A stretch of DNA of 37,926 nt from Opitutus sp. GAS368 (GCA_945874455.1 CAMCHO010000023.1:1-37926), one strand, 5' to 3'; positions 7,258 through 16,438 are shown, counted from the first letter of the stretch. Made by a program: numbers and translations. Notes: generated by a model from the sequence alone, not told the origin.

Positions 7258-10200
7258 ATGAAATTCCTGCTCCGCCTCGTGCCGCACCACGCCCTCGCGC
7301 TTCTGCTCCTCCTCGCGTTGGCCTCACCCCTCTGCGCCGCGGACTACTTCGTCGCGACGAACGGCAACGATAACAACAACGGCCTCACCGCGGCTCGACC
7401 GTTCCGAAATGTCGCGCGCGCGGCGCTTCTGGCCACCGCTCCGGGCGACACCGTGACGGTCGCGGCCGGGACCTACACCGAGACCGTGTCGCTGCTCCGT
7501 TCCGGTTCGCCCACCGCCCCCATCACGTTTACTTCGCCCACCCGCGGTGCCGCCAAAATCGTCGGCCAAGTCCGCATCTTGGGCTCCAATATCACGCTCT
7601 CCGGCTTCGACATTACGAATCGCAACGGCAGCGGGGTCATTATTTCCAGCGATCGCGTGCGTATCCTGAAAAACGATATCCATGACTGCTCGGGCCACGG
7701 CATCAGCGCCTTTTCTTTCGATTACCTCACCATCGAAGGCAACCGACTCTTCCGCAACGGCCAGCAGAACTTCTCGCAAGCGAGCGGCATCTCCCTCTAC
7801 CAACCGATCGCCCTCGATCAGGCCCCCGGCTTCCATATCATCGTTCGCGGCAACGAATCCTTCGAAAATGACAGCGTCGTCAGCACCCAGGCGGGCGGCA
7901 CCAATTTCCGTGTCGGTATCGGCATCCAACTCGATGACTTCCGCAACACCCTCGAGGGCTCCACCGCCGGAGTCTATCGCCCCGCCACCCTCATCGAAAA
8001 CAACCTGGTCTATGGTAATGTCGGCCGCGCCATCGTCATCAGCCTCAGCGACAACATCACCGTCCGCCACAACACCGCCTACCACAACCTGCCGCTCCGC
8101 AATACGAACAACACTCTCGGCGACTTCAGCTGCCAAGACACCGACAGTGTCCGCTGGGTCAACAACATCCTCGTGACCCGCGCCGCGTCGTTGAATGCGA
8201 TCTTCGACGCCCGCAACACCAACTCCACGTGGGACTACAATGTCATTGGGGGTGGCTCCCTCTCCATCGCCGCCGATTCCACGACCGTCCTCGGCTCGCA
8301 CAATTACCTCCTCGACCCCCGTCTCATCGCCCCGGATACATATAATTTCCGTCCCGGACCCGGCAGTATTGCGATCGACAACGGCAGCTCCGCGTTCGCC
8401 GCTCCGAGCGATTTTGAAGGCACCGCCCGCCCGATCGCTTCCGGCTTCGATATCGGTGCCTTCGAAACCAAACCGGACCTCACCGCACCCTCGGGCATCG
8501 CACCCACCCTCGCCACCCAGCCCATCAGCCAGACGCTCCTCCCTGGTGGCATCATCACCCTTTCCGTTGCACCCAGCGGCTCCCCGCCGCTCACCTACCA
8601 ATGGTCGCGGAACGGTGCCGCCATCAGTGGTGCCACCGCCGCCGCCTTTACCCTCTCACCGCTCCAGTCTGCCGATGCCGGGGTTTACGACGTCAAGGTA
8701 ACCAATCCCGCCGGTACCATCACCAGCAATCCCGCCACGATCGCGGTCGCCGTCACGCCGACATTCACCTTTCGCAACCCCACCCCCGCCCTCGGCACGC
8801 TCTTCTCCGTCGGCTTCGGTGCCGGCAAGTTCCTCGCCGTCGGCATCGGTGGCCGCATCGTCACCTCGCCCGATGCCGTGAATTGGTCCCTCGCCGCGAC
8901 GTTGCCCACCGCGGCTGCGCCCACCACGGCTCTGCGCGGCATTGCGCACAACGGCAGTCTCTGGGTCGCCGTCGGTGACAGCGGTGTGATTTTCACCTCA
9001 CCCGACACCGTCGTCTGGACCCCGCGCACCTCGCCAACGACGCAAACCCTCCTTGCGGCCACCTACGCCAACAACCAATTCCTCGCCTGCGGCAACTCCG
9101 GCACCATCCTCGTTTCCCCTGATGGGATTAACTGGAGCCTCCGCCCGCCACTCACGCCCGTCGTTACTCAGCAGCTCACCAGCATCACCGGCCGCCTCGG
9201 CGCCTACGTCGCCGTCGGCCAGACGGGCACGATCCTCACCTCGCCCGACAGCATTGCCTGGACCCGCATCACTCTCCCCGGAGTTACTCAAAGTTTCTAC
9301 AACGTATCCTTGCTCACGGGCCAGTTCATCGCCGTCGGCGACACCGGCCGCATTTATTCCTCGGCCGATGGCATCGAATGGACGAGTCGCACGACCTCCA
9401 CGATCACCAACAATCTCCGCAGCGTCACCCACAACGGCTCGCAGTTCATCATCACCACCGACGGCGAGCGCATCGTCGTCACCGCCGATTTCGCCACCTT
9501 CATCAGCCGCACCCTCTCCTTTAACCTGAACACCGCCCGTCTTGGCAGCACGTCGGCCAACGGCCTCACCGTCGCGGTCGGCCAAGGCGGGGAAATCGCC
9601 ACCACGCCCGACGGCCTCGCCTGGACCCAACGCGGCGGCAACGGGACCATGGTGCAGCTCAACGGTGTGACCTTCCTGAATACGCAGTGGTTCGCCGTCG
9701 GCAACAGCACCGGCATCCTGACTTCTCCCGACGCCGTCACGTGGATGCGCCTCCCGATCCCTGCCGCCAACGGGCTCAACGCGATCGGCTACGGTGCCGG
9801 GCGCTACGTCGCGATTGGTGATCAAGGTTACATCACCACGTCGCTCGACGCTGCCACTTGGGTTGGCAATACGACCGCTTCCGGCACGACCCAGTCCCTT
9901 CGCGGTATCGCCTACGCCAACGGTCGTTGGGTCGTCGTCGGCTTTGGTGGCGTCATTCGCACTTCCACCAACGGCACCACGTGGACCACCGTCGCATCCC
10001 CCGTCACCACAAATTTCAACGCCCTCACCACGTTCGGCAGCACCTTCATCGCCATCGGCGATAGCGGCGTCATCCGGACCTCCACCGATGGCACCACGTG
10101 GACAGCTGCCACTTCCGGCACCACCCAAGCCCTACGCGGCATCTGCGTCGATCGCGGCACGGCCTACATCGTCGGCAGCAACCGGACGATCCTCGCATCC

Positions 10201-11277
10201 ACCGACGCCCAGACGTGGACCACGCGCACCGCCCCCGCTGCCAACAACAGCACCTATCGCGGCATCACTGCGGCGAACGGTGGCCTCTTCATCGTCGGCG
10301 AGCAGGGCGTCGCGCTCTTCTCCCCAGACAGTGTCACGTGGAGCTACCTGCCGAGCCTCGCCTACCGCGAAACCCTCTACGCCGTCGCGTCCAACGGCCT
10401 TTCCACCGTCATCGTCGCATCCGGCGGCACGATCCTCCAGGCCGGCAATCCCACCGTCCTGCCTTCGCGCCTCGTCAACGTCGCCACCCGCGGCCTCGTG
10501 CAGCCCGGCGGAAACCTCATTCCCGGCTTCGTCCTCCGTGGCACCGGCAGCAAACGAGTCGTGGTCCGCGCCGTCGGCCCCACCCTCTCCGCCTTCGGTC
10601 TCTCCGGCCTCAGCGATCTCAAACTCGATGTCGTCAACCAACAGACCCAGGCCACTGCCGCTAGCAACGACGACTGGGGCGGGTCCTCGCCGCTCTCCAC
10701 CGCCTTCGCGTCCCTCGGTGCCTTCCCGTTGACCGCCTCCTCGAAAGACGCCGCCGTCCAGACGACGCTTCCTGTCAACCAGGGCGGCTACAGCGTTAAG
10801 GTTGCCGCCAGCGGCACCGGCACCACCGGCGTTGCCCTCGCCGAAGTCTATGATGCCGACAGCGATGACTCTCCCGTCCGCGTCATTAACGTCTCCACCC
10901 TCGGCTTCGTCGGCACCGGCGCCAACGTCCTTACCCCCGGCTTCGTCATCCGCGGCACCGTGCCGAAAATCGTGCTCATCCGCGCCATCGGCCCCGGTCT
11001 CGCCCAACTCGGCGTCGGCGGTCTGCTCGCCGACCCTCAATTCTCCGTCTTCCTAGCCGACTCCGACGTCGCCATCGCCACGAGCAACGACTGGGGCGGC
11101 ACCGCCGCCCTCAAGGCCGCCTTCACTACCGCCGGCGCTTTCAACCTCGCCGCCGACAACAGCAAAGATGCCGCCATCGTCCTCACCCTGCCCCCCGGCG
11201 GCTACACCGTCGTGACCTCCGGCGTCGCGAATACCACGGGCACCGCCCTCGTGGAAGTTTACGACCTCGACCCGTGA
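7258..11277 (+). CDS. Large secreted multidomain protein: beta-helix, Ig-like, 14 propeller repeats, surface repeats
   Basis: 1339 residues. A Sec signal peptide spans about 1-27 (apolar LLLLLALA core, cleavage near LCA). Residues about 28-400 look like a right-handed parallel beta-helix (opening YFVATNGNDNNNG, then NTI/NNL-type repeats with many Asn). About 414-500 is an Ig-like domain (TYQWSRNGAAISG, DAGVYDVKV). About 501-1061 holds roughly 14 repeats of the form AVGxxGxIxTSxDGxxW, about 40 residues each, of the BNR/Ycf48-like propeller kind; 14 would fit two seven-bladed propellers. About 1062-1339 are two surface repeats (LVNVATRG, INVSTLG) with RAVGPTLSAFGLSGL, the same module as in the DUF1800 protein at 2445. 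No enzymatic residues can be assigned; the beta-helix suggests carbohydrate binding or cleavage. No transmembrane anchor is seen beyond the signal, so the protein is secreted or surface-bound. Confidence 0.85.
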   Translation: MKFLLRLVPHHALALLLLLALASPLCAADYFVATNGNDNNNGLTAARPFRNVARAALLATAPGDTVTVAAGTYTETVSLLRSGSPTAPITFTSPTRGAAKIVGQVRILGSNITLSGFDITNRNGSGVIISSDRVRILKNDIHDCSGHGISAFSFDYLTIEGNRLFRNGQQNFSQASGISLYQPIALDQAPGFHIIVRGNESFENDSVVSTQAGGTNFRVGIGIQLDDFRNTLEGSTAGVYRPATLIENNLVYGNVGRAIVISLSDNITVRHNTAYHNLPLRNTNNTLGDFSCQDTDSVRWVNNILVTRAASLNAIFDARNTNSTWDYNVIGGGSLSIAADSTTVLGSHNYLLDPRLIAPDTYNFRPGPGSIAIDNGSSAFAAPSDFEGTARPIASGFDIGAFETKPDLTAPSGIAPTLATQPISQTLLPGGIITLSVAPSGSPPLTYQWSRNGAAISGATAAAFTLSPLQSADAGVYDVKVTNPAGTITSNPATIAVAVTPTFTFRNPTPALGTLFSVGFGAGKFLAVGIGGRIVTSPDAVNWSLAATLPTAAAPTTALRGIAHNGSLWVAVGDSGVIFTSPDTVVWTPRTSPTTQTLLAATYANNQFLACGNSGTILVSPDGINWSLRPPLTPVVTQQLTSITGRLGAYVAVGQTGTILTSPDSIAWTRITLPGVTQSFYNVSLLTGQFIAVGDTGRIYSSADGIEWTSRTTSTITNNLRSVTHNGSQFIITTDGERIVVTADFATFISRTLSFNLNTARLGSTSANGLTVAVGQGGEIATTPDGLAWTQRGGNGTMVQLNGVTFLNTQWFAVGNSTGILTSPDAVTWMRLPIPAANGLNAIGYGAGRYVAIGDQGYITTSLDAATWVGNTTASGTTQSLRGIAYANGRWVVVGFGGVIRTSTNGTTWTTVASPVTTNFNALTTFGSTFIAIGDSGVIRTSTDGTTWTAATSGTTQALRGICVDRGTAYIVGSNRTILASTDAQTWTTRTAPAANNSTYRGITAANGGLFIVGEQGVALFSPDSVTWSYLPSLAYRETLYAVASNGLSTVIVASGGTILQAGNPTVLPSRLVNVATRGLVQPGGNLIPGFVLRGTGSKRVVVRAVGPTLSAFGLSGLSDLKLDVVNQQTQATAASNDDWGGSSPLSTAFASLGAFPLTASSKDAAVQTTLPVNQGGYSVKVAASGTGTTGVALAEVYDADSDDSPVRVINVSTLGFVGTGANVLTPGFVIRGTVPKIVLIRAIGPGLAQLGVGGLLADPQFSVFLADSDVAIATSNDWGGTAALKAAFTTAGAFNLAADNSKDAAIVLTLPPGGYTVVTSGVANTTGTALVEVYDLDP

Positions 11278-11305
11278 CCCGCGGCCGCTCCGCGCGCGCG
11301 ATCCG

Positions 11306-11329
11306 GTAGCCGCGAGCGCCCGCGAGTGG
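11306..11329 (+). repeat. Dispersed repeat, GTAGCCGCGAGCG family
   Basis: A 24-base copy of the repeat found at 2259, 12016 and 35849, with one change in the core (GCGCCCGCGAG instead of GCGCCAGCGAG). It lies just after the stop of the large secreted protein. Confidence 0.75.
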
Positions 11330-11412
11330 ATCAGCCGGGCTGACCGCACAACTCGCTCGCCATCCCGGGCCAGCTCGCTTCATCCGTAGTCAGCCATCAC
11401 CCGCACCTCTGT

Positions 11413-11955
11413 ATGAAAGCCCACCGCCTTACCTTCACGCTCTGCGCTCTCATCCTCGCGCTCCTCACGTGGTTTTTCTGGCCCACCTCGCCCTCCCGCG
11501 CTCCCTCGCCGTCTCAAATTTCAAATCCTCAATCTCAAATCCCTCCCCTCGCCACCCCGCCTCCCCCCTCCGCTCCCCGAACTCCGCCGCCCGCGCCCCT
11601 CCCCGCCGAACGCAGCACCCTCGCCGATCTGCTCAACGCCCCGTCCAAGAATATCCGTGACGACCTGCGCATCGTGAGCGCAATCCTCGAAACCTTTCGC
11701 ACCAACTTCCCCCGCACCGGCAATCCCGTCGGCACCAACTCCGAAATCACCGCAGTCTTGGCCGGCCATAACAAACTTCAGCTCGCCCTCATCCCCGCCG
11801 ATCACCCCGCGATCAATCGCTCCACCGGCGAACTCCTCGACCGCTGGGGCACCCCGTTTTTCTTCCACGCCGAGAGCGGCTCGCGCATGGAAATCCGCAG
11901 CGCCGGCCCCGACAAAAAACATCACACTGCCGACGACGAAGCCTTCATCCCTTAG
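11413..11955 (+). CDS. Small membrane-anchored protein with GspG-like C-terminal motif
   Basis: 180 residues. One apolar segment at about 7-24 (ending TWFFWP) should act as an uncleaved anchor or signal. A Pro/Ser-rich linker follows (about 25-65), partly encoded by an AT-rich repeat (11514-11545) unlike the GC-rich surroundings. The C-terminal half has DRWGTPFFFHA and then MEIRSAGPDKKHHTADDE, a pattern resembling the end of type II secretion pseudopilin-like (GspG) proteins, in which a WGTP segment is followed by a SxGPDxxxxTxDD loop that can bind calcium. There is no prepilin peptidase cleavage site, so it is not itself a pilin. The gene stands alone between the large secreted protein and a repeat-bearing gap. 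Function unknown. Confidence 0.65.
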   Translation: MKAHRLTFTLCALILALLTWFFWPTSPSRAPSPSQISNPQSQIPPLATPPPPSAPRTPPPAPLPAERSTLADLLNAPSKNIRDDLRIVSAILETFRTNFPRTGNPVGTNSEITAVLAGHNKLQLALIPADHPAINRSTGELLDRWGTPFFFHAESGSRMEIRSAGPDKKHHTADDEAFIP

Positions 11956-12015
11956 CGCCGCCGCTCCTCACTCCTCAGCTCAATCGCCCAAAAGATTCAG
12001 ACTGTGATCTGCCGG

Positions 12016-12071
12016 GTAGCCGCGAGCGCCAGCCAGTGGCGATCCGTCCACTCGCTGGTGTTCGCGGCTAC
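12016..12071. repeat. Inverted pair of the GTAGCCGCGAGCG repeat
   Basis: A forward copy (12016-12039) and a reverse-complement copy (12048-12071) are separated by 8 bases. The arms are 24 bases each and pair almost fully, giving a long hairpin. The gap (11956-12178) lies between the convergent ends of the small + strand gene and the - strand DEAD-box gene, a typical place for REP-like paired palindromes. No T-run follows on either strand. Confidence 0.85.
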
Positions 12072-12178
12072 CGAAAAGTCCAGCGTTCAAACGACGTTGG
12101 CATCTGGACACCTCCCCGCAGCACTCGTCACAGCTGCCGCGCACCGCGCTCGGTCAGCGGACGGCAGGAGTGACTGCG

Positions 12179-13513
12179 TCAGCGCCCCACGCGCCGCTGG
12201 GTCGGGATGCGCGGAGTCAGCGGAAAATATTCCTGCACCTCGATTCGGACCGGCGCGTCCGCCACGAGGGGCCGGGTCGCGGACCCGCCGGCGGCCTCCC
12301 GCAGGCGGTCCTTCTTGCTCTTGCGTTTTCCTTTCACGCCGCCCGTGGAAGCGACCGCCGGCATAGCCGTGTGCAACGGTTCAAATCCAGCGATCTGCTC
12401 CCGCGGGAGGTTGCAGCGATTACGTTTTTCGATGAGCCGGAAATGAGCGTCTGTCTCCACACTGATGAAACTCACGGCCACCCCGCTCTCACCGGCCCGG
12501 CCGGTGCGGCCAATCCGATGTTCGTAATCCACCGGCGAACGCGGCAGATCGTAATTCACCACGACGGGGAGCCCCGCGATGTCGAGACCGCGCGCGGCAA
12601 CATCCGTTGCCACCAAAACACGGATACGCGACGCTTTGAACTCAGCGAGCGCCGCCGTCCGCGCCCCTTGGCTGAGCTCACCATGCAGCGCCGCGGCCTC
12701 GATCCCGGCGCGGCGCAGTTTCTCAGCGACGTGCTCTGTCGCATATTTGGTGGCGACGAACACCAAAACGCGGGTCCACGCGTGCAGCTCGATCAGGTTG
12801 CGCAGGAGCTGCGTGCGCTGCGGAGCGTCGACCTCGATCGCCCGCTGCGTAATATCCGGAGCGTCAGCGGGTGCCGTCGGGATCTCAATCCGCGTTGGCT
12901 CCCGCAAAAGACTCTCGGCCAGCTGCCAGACCGCCGGGGGAAACGTAGCCGAAAAAAACAGGGTCTGCCGGCGAGTGGGCAGCAGCGCAAAGATCCGCGT
13001 GAGCTCATCCGCGAAGCCCAGCGCGAAGAGACGATCAGCCTCGTCCAACACGAGCGCCGAGACCGCAGAGAGCGAGACGGCGTGGTGCGCGATCAAATCC
13101 AGCAACCGACCAGGCGTGGCCACAATGATATCCGCACCGCCGCCGAGTGCGATCATCTGCGGGTTGATGGACACCCCACCATAGACGACGAGCGTCTTCA
13201 ACGCTGGTGCGGGCAGATAGCGACCATAGTCGCGAAACGCGTCGCCGACCTGAGCTGCGAGTTCGCGGGTCGGAACCAAAACAAGCGCACGCACGAACCG
13301 CACCCGCTCCCGCGGTGTGCCCGCGAGGAGTTGCAGGAGCGGCAAGGCAAAGGCCGCAGTCTTGCCCGAGCCGGTCTGCGCCGAGGCCCAGACATCGCCA
13401 CCTCGGAGCACGGCGGGGATCGCGGCGGCCTGAATCGGCGTGGCTTCGGTGTACGCACGCTCGGCGATCGCCCGGAGCAGCGCCGCCGAAAGGCCGAGAG
13501 AGGAAAATGACAT
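12179..13513 (-). CDS. rhlE: DEAD-box ATP-dependent RNA helicase, RhlE-like
   Basis: 444 residues. All helicase motifs are visible: Q motif (TPIQ, 25-28), Walker A (AQTGSGKT, 45-52, Lys51), PTRELAAQ (81-88), TPGR (133-136), DEAD (157-160), SAT (188-190), VATDVAARGLD (301-311) and HRIGRTGRAG (332-341). A basic tail (KGKRKSKKDR near 395-404) follows, as common in RhlE-type proteins that act in ribosome assembly or RNA turnover. It unwinds short RNA duplexes using ATP in the cytoplasm. It is the last gene of a same-strand run lpxC-fabZ, lpxA, glutathione peroxidase, helicase, with 60 bases to the upstream gene. No clear Shine-Dalgarno site. The subfamily (RhlE rather than CsdA or DbpA) is inferred from length and tail only. 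Confidence 0.9.
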   Translation of the reverse strand: MSFSSLGLSAALLRAIAERAYTEATPIQAAAIPAVLRGGDVWASAQTGSGKTAAFALPLLQLLAGTPRERVRFVRALVLVPTRELAAQVGDAFRDYGRYLPAPALKTLVVYGGVSINPQMIALGGGADIIVATPGRLLDLIAHHAVSLSAVSALVLDEADRLFALGFADELTRIFALLPTRRQTLFFSATFPPAVWQLAESLLREPTRIEIPTAPADAPDITQRAIEVDAPQRTQLLRNLIELHAWTRVLVFVATKYATEHVAEKLRRAGIEAAALHGELSQGARTAALAEFKASRIRVLVATDVAARGLDIAGLPVVVNYDLPRSPVDYEHRIGRTGRAGESGVAVSFISVETDAHFRLIEKRNRCNLPREQIAGFEPLHTAMPAVASTGGVKGKRKSKKDRLREAAGGSATRPLVADAPVRIEVQEYFPLTPRIPTQRRVGR

Positions 13514-13573
13514 GCCCGAGGGATGAAGCGCGCCGCTCCGAGAGGGAAACCTTTTATCCGCTGTGCGCAGGGG

Positions 13574-14119
13574 TTATTTCGCCCGCAGCGCGGCTGCGAT
13601 CGCCGCACTCACCTCGGGCGAATCAGGCTCGGCGCCGGCCTCGAAGCGCTGCAGCACCACGCCATCGCGACCGACGAGAAATTTAGTGAAGTTCCATCCG
13701 ATATTACCCGGAAACGGCGAGTCCTTTCCCGCGAGCGCGCTGTAGAGCGCGTGCCGCTTCGCACCATTTACCTCGATTTTTTCGAAGAGCGGAAAGGTCA
13801 CGTGAAACGTCGTGCTACAGAAATTTTTGATCTCGGCGGAGGAGCCCGGTTCTTGCGCGCCGAACTGGTTGCACGGAAACGCCAGGACGGTCAGTCCCTG
13901 CGCCTGATATTTTCGAAACGCCGCCTCGAGTCCTTGATATTGGGACGTGTAGCCACACTCCGAGGCGACATTGACGATGAGCAGCACGCGCCCCTTGTAG
14001 GCCGCGAGCGAAGTGGCCTTGCCGTCGATATCTTTGACGGCGACATCGTAGGGCACTGCAGCTCGCAGCGTCACCAGACACCCCCAGAATAGTGATAACA
14101 GGCCGAGCGATCTGCGCAT
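13574..14119 (-). CDS. Glutathione peroxidase-family thiol peroxidase, probably exported
   Basis: 181 residues. It reduces hydroperoxides. The peroxidatic residue is Cys55 in NVASECGYTSQY, with the family's Gln85 (FPCNQFG) and Trp142-Asn143 (WNFTKF) present. Cys101 (NFC, before VTFPLF) stands where the resolving Cys is found in thioredoxin-dependent members such as yeast Gpx3, so thioredoxin-like rather than glutathione reduction is likely. Residues 1-20 form a signal peptide (RRS, then an LGLLSLFWG core, ending near RAA), so the enzyme probably works in the periplasm. It lies 57 bases after lpxA on the same strand. The family is certain; the location is inferred. Confidence 0.9.
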   Translation of the reverse strand: MRRSLGLLSLFWGCLVTLRAAVPYDVAVKDIDGKATSLAAYKGRVLLIVNVASECGYTSQYQGLEAAFRKYQAQGLTVLAFPCNQFGAQEPGSSAEIKNFCSTTFHVTFPLFEKIEVNGAKRHALYSALAGKDSPFPGNIGWNFTKFLVGRDGVVLQRFEAGAEPDSPEVSAAIAAALRAK

Positions 14120-14176
14120 CCCGCACCGTGGCTTGGGCGGCCCGAGCCTGTCAATGCGCGGCGACGTCCGGAGCGG

Positions 14177-14965
14177 CTAGCGTCCACCTGGAGCCAGCCC
14201 GCGTTCGCTGGACTGCGCAAAAGCGAGCACCCGGGCGAACTCCGCGCTCGCGGCCTGCGGGTGCGCGGCGAGTTTTTCGAGAGCTTGGGAGCGATTGAGA
14301 CCGTCGCGGTAGAGCAACCGGTGGATCTGCTTTACGCGGTCGACTTGCTCGGGAGTGAACCCGTTGCGCTCGAGTCCCACGCGATTGATCGCGCGGACCT
14401 CCGCCGGCGTGCCGTCAGCAATGAAAAACGGCGGCAGGTCGTGCACCAGCTTGGCCGTCGCCGAGAGCATGGCATAGGCACCGAGGCGACAGAACTGGTG
14501 AATGCCGCCGTAGCCACCGATCACGACGTAGTTCTCGACCGTGACGTGGCCGCCCAACACGGCACCGTTGCTCATGATAATGTTATCACCCAACACGCAG
14601 TCGTGCGCGACATGACAGGTCGCGAGTAGGACGTTGTTATCACCAATCCGGGTGCAGTCGCCGTCGTTGGTGGCGCAGTGGATCGAGACGTATTCGCGGA
14701 AGACGTTGCGGTCACCAATGCGGAGGCCGGGATTGCCGCCGGAGAACTTGAGATCCTGGGTTTTTCCGCCGATACACGCGAAAGGAAACACCTCGCAGGA
14801 CTTGCCCAGCTGGGTGTTGCCTTCGACGGACGCGTGGTGGTGCAGGCGCGTGCCGTCGCCCAGAGTGACACCTGCGCCGACGTAAGCGTAAGCACCGACT
14901 TCGACGTCGGCGCCGAGGTGCGCACCGGATTCAATAATGGACGTGGGGTGGATCTTTGCGGTCAT
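14177..14965 (-). CDS. lpxA: LpxA, UDP-GlcNAc 3-O-acyltransferase
   Basis: 262 residues from the ATG at 14965, exactly the E. coli LpxA length; the longer frame to 15001 would overlap the upstream stop and adds no family sequence. LpxA moves a 3-hydroxyacyl chain from acyl carrier protein to UDP-GlcNAc, the first step of lipid A synthesis, as a cytoplasmic trimer. Hexapeptide repeats of the left-handed beta-helix fill residues 2-180; the catalytic base is His121 (VAHDCVLGDN), followed by NGAVLGGH and GGIHQF. The C-terminal helical domain begins near 190. At the hydrocarbon-ruler position (Gly173 in E. coli) this protein has Lys172, suggesting a shorter acyl chain. The start lies four bases after the stop of lpxC-fabZ, so the two are co-translated parts of one operon. 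Confidence 0.95.
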   Translation of the reverse strand: MTAKIHPTSIIESGAHLGADVEVGAYAYVGAGVTLGDGTRLHHHASVEGNTQLGKSCEVFPFACIGGKTQDLKFSGGNPGLRIGDRNVFREYVSIHCATNDGDCTRIGDNNVLLATCHVAHDCVLGDNIIMSNGAVLGGHVTVENYVVIGGYGGIHQFCRLGAYAMLSATAKLVHDLPPFFIADGTPAEVRAINRVGLERNGFTPEQVDRVKQIHRLLYRDGLNRSQALEKLAAHPQAASAEFARVLAFAQSSERGLAPGGR

Positions 14966-14969
14966 GAGC

Positions 14970-16298
14970 TCAGTCCATTTCGGAGCTGTTGATAATCGCA
15001 AACATCAGATCAGCCGACGACACGACTTGACCATCCACGGTGCAGGTGACCTCAGCAGCGGCGAGCTTGTCCCCACGGGTTTTGGTCAGCTTGGCGTTGA
15101 GGATGAGCTGATCGCCGGGACGCACGGGCTTCCGAAATTTCACCTTGTCCGCGCTCATGAACAGCGTGGCTTTGCCCTCGGCGGATCCGCGTCGAAGCAT
15201 CAAAATACCGGCGGCCTGAGCCATCGCCTCAAGCTGGAGCACGCCCGGCATGACCGGATTCCCGGGAAAGTGGCCCTGAAAATACGGCTCGTTGATGCTC
15301 ACGTTCTTGATCGCAACGAGCGCATCGCTCCCCACGAACTCCACGACGCGGTCGATCATCACAAAGGGATAACGGTGCGGCAGCGTGTCGAGAATACGCC
15401 GGATATCGAGGGCCGTCTCGTCGGGCATGACCATTGCCGGACGCGGCTTTTTCTTCGGCCCCTTTTTACGTTCCTCCAACTTGGCGGCGAGCGCTTTGGT
15501 CAGTTCGGCGTTGATCGCATGACCGGGGCGCGTGGCGATAATGTGCGCCTTCAACGGCATGCCCAGCAGCGTGATGTCCCCGATGATATCCAGAATCTTG
15601 TGGCGCACGAACTCATCCTTAAAGCGCAGGCCTTCCTTCGAAATGATCTTATCGCCCTTGATCACGACCGCGCAATCGAGCGAGCCGCCTTTGATCTTAC
15701 CGAGTTTCAGCAGCTCCTCGATGTCCTCGTAAATCGTGAACGTCCGCGCGGCCGCGATCTGCGTCATGTAGGAATCCGGATCGATGAGCAGCGACAGATG
15801 CTGCGTGTGAATGCCCCGATCATCGGCCGAGGTGCAGGAGATCCGGAGATCATCAGACGGCAGCGCGATGATGGACGACTGACCTTTCGTCACCGAGACG
15901 GCGGCATCCAGCGTGAAGTATTCGCGATCCGTGGCCTGCTCCATGGGCTCCCCTTGCATGATCAAATCGACAAAGGGTTTGGCCGAACCATCGAGGATGG
16001 GCGGCTCCGAGGCGTCCATTTCAATGATGGCATTATCGATGCCGCAGCCGCTCAACGCACTCAGGACGTGTTCGACCGTCTGAACTTTCGCGTGGCCCAC
16101 CTGAATGGTGGTGGCGCGGACGAGATCGGTCACGAAATCTACGCGCGGGCGCAGCTCCGGTGCCCCACTGAGATCCACCCGCCGAAAGACGAAACCATGG
16201 TCCACGGGCGCAGGTTTCAGCGTCATCGTCACCGCGTCGCCGGTGTGCAGTGAATTGCCCTTGATGGAGACTTCCCGCGCGAGAGTGCGTTGTTTCAT
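14970..16298 (-). CDS. lpxC/fabZ: Bifunctional LpxC-FabZ fusion (deacetylase / hydroxyacyl-ACP dehydratase)
   Basis: 442 residues. The N-terminal part (1-273) is LpxC, the zinc-dependent UDP-3-O-acyl-GlcNAc deacetylase that commits carbon to lipid A: zinc ligands His77 (TVEHVLSAL), His233 and Asp237 (RHKILD), catalytic Glu76 and the His260 of GHAIN. A Lys/Pro-rich linker (about 274-297) leads to FabZ (298-442), which dehydrates 3-hydroxyacyl-ACP in fatty acid elongation: HRYPFVMID at 308-316, His343 in [11 protein letters not shown], and Glu357. Both compete for the 3-hydroxyacyl-ACP pool that LpxA also uses, and LpxA is encoded four bases downstream. The fusion is known from Bacteroidota, Chlorobi and Verrucomicrobiota relatives. 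It is transcribed divergently from efp. No Shine-Dalgarno site precedes the ATG. Confidence 0.95.
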   Translation of the reverse strand: MKQRTLAREVSIKGNSLHTGDAVTMTLKPAPVDHGFVFRRVDLSGAPELRPRVDFVTDLVRATTIQVGHAKVQTVEHVLSALSGCGIDNAIIEMDASEPPILDGSAKPFVDLIMQGEPMEQATDREYFTLDAAVSVTKGQSSIIALPSDDLRISCTSADDRGIHTQHLSLLIDPDSYMTQIAAARTFTIYEDIEELLKLGKIKGGSLDCAVVIKGDKIISKEGLRFKDEFVRHKILDIIGDITLLGMPLKAHIIATRPGHAINAELTKALAAKLEERKKGPKKKPRPAMVMPDETALDIRRILDTLPHRYPFVMIDRVVEFVGSDALVAIKNVSINEPYFQGHFPGNPVMPGVLQLEAMAQAAGILMLRRGSAEGKATLFMSADKVKFRKPVRPGDQLILNAKLTKTRGDKLAAAEVTCTVDGQVVSSADLMFAIINSSEMD

Positions 16299-16438
16299 AA
16301 CTGTTAGCGGTCAGTCTCGGAAACACGTTGGGCGGAGCGCAAGCGTGGAGTCAGCCGCGGCCTTGACAGCCGATGACGCGACTCATCACTGTGGACCTTT
16401 TCACCACTCAAAACCCTCCGTTCGAACCGAATCCCGTC

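Noticed and set aside
12170-13510. Long + strand frame of 446 codons opposite the DEAD-box gene
   Set aside because: It is a shadow of the helicase, which carries every expected motif on the - strand; the + product is Arg-rich without recognisable domains.
14937-16253. Long + strand frame of 438 codons opposite lpxC-fabZ
   Set aside because: Shadow of a gene with complete catalytic motifs; the product is rich in His, Arg and Asp with no family character.
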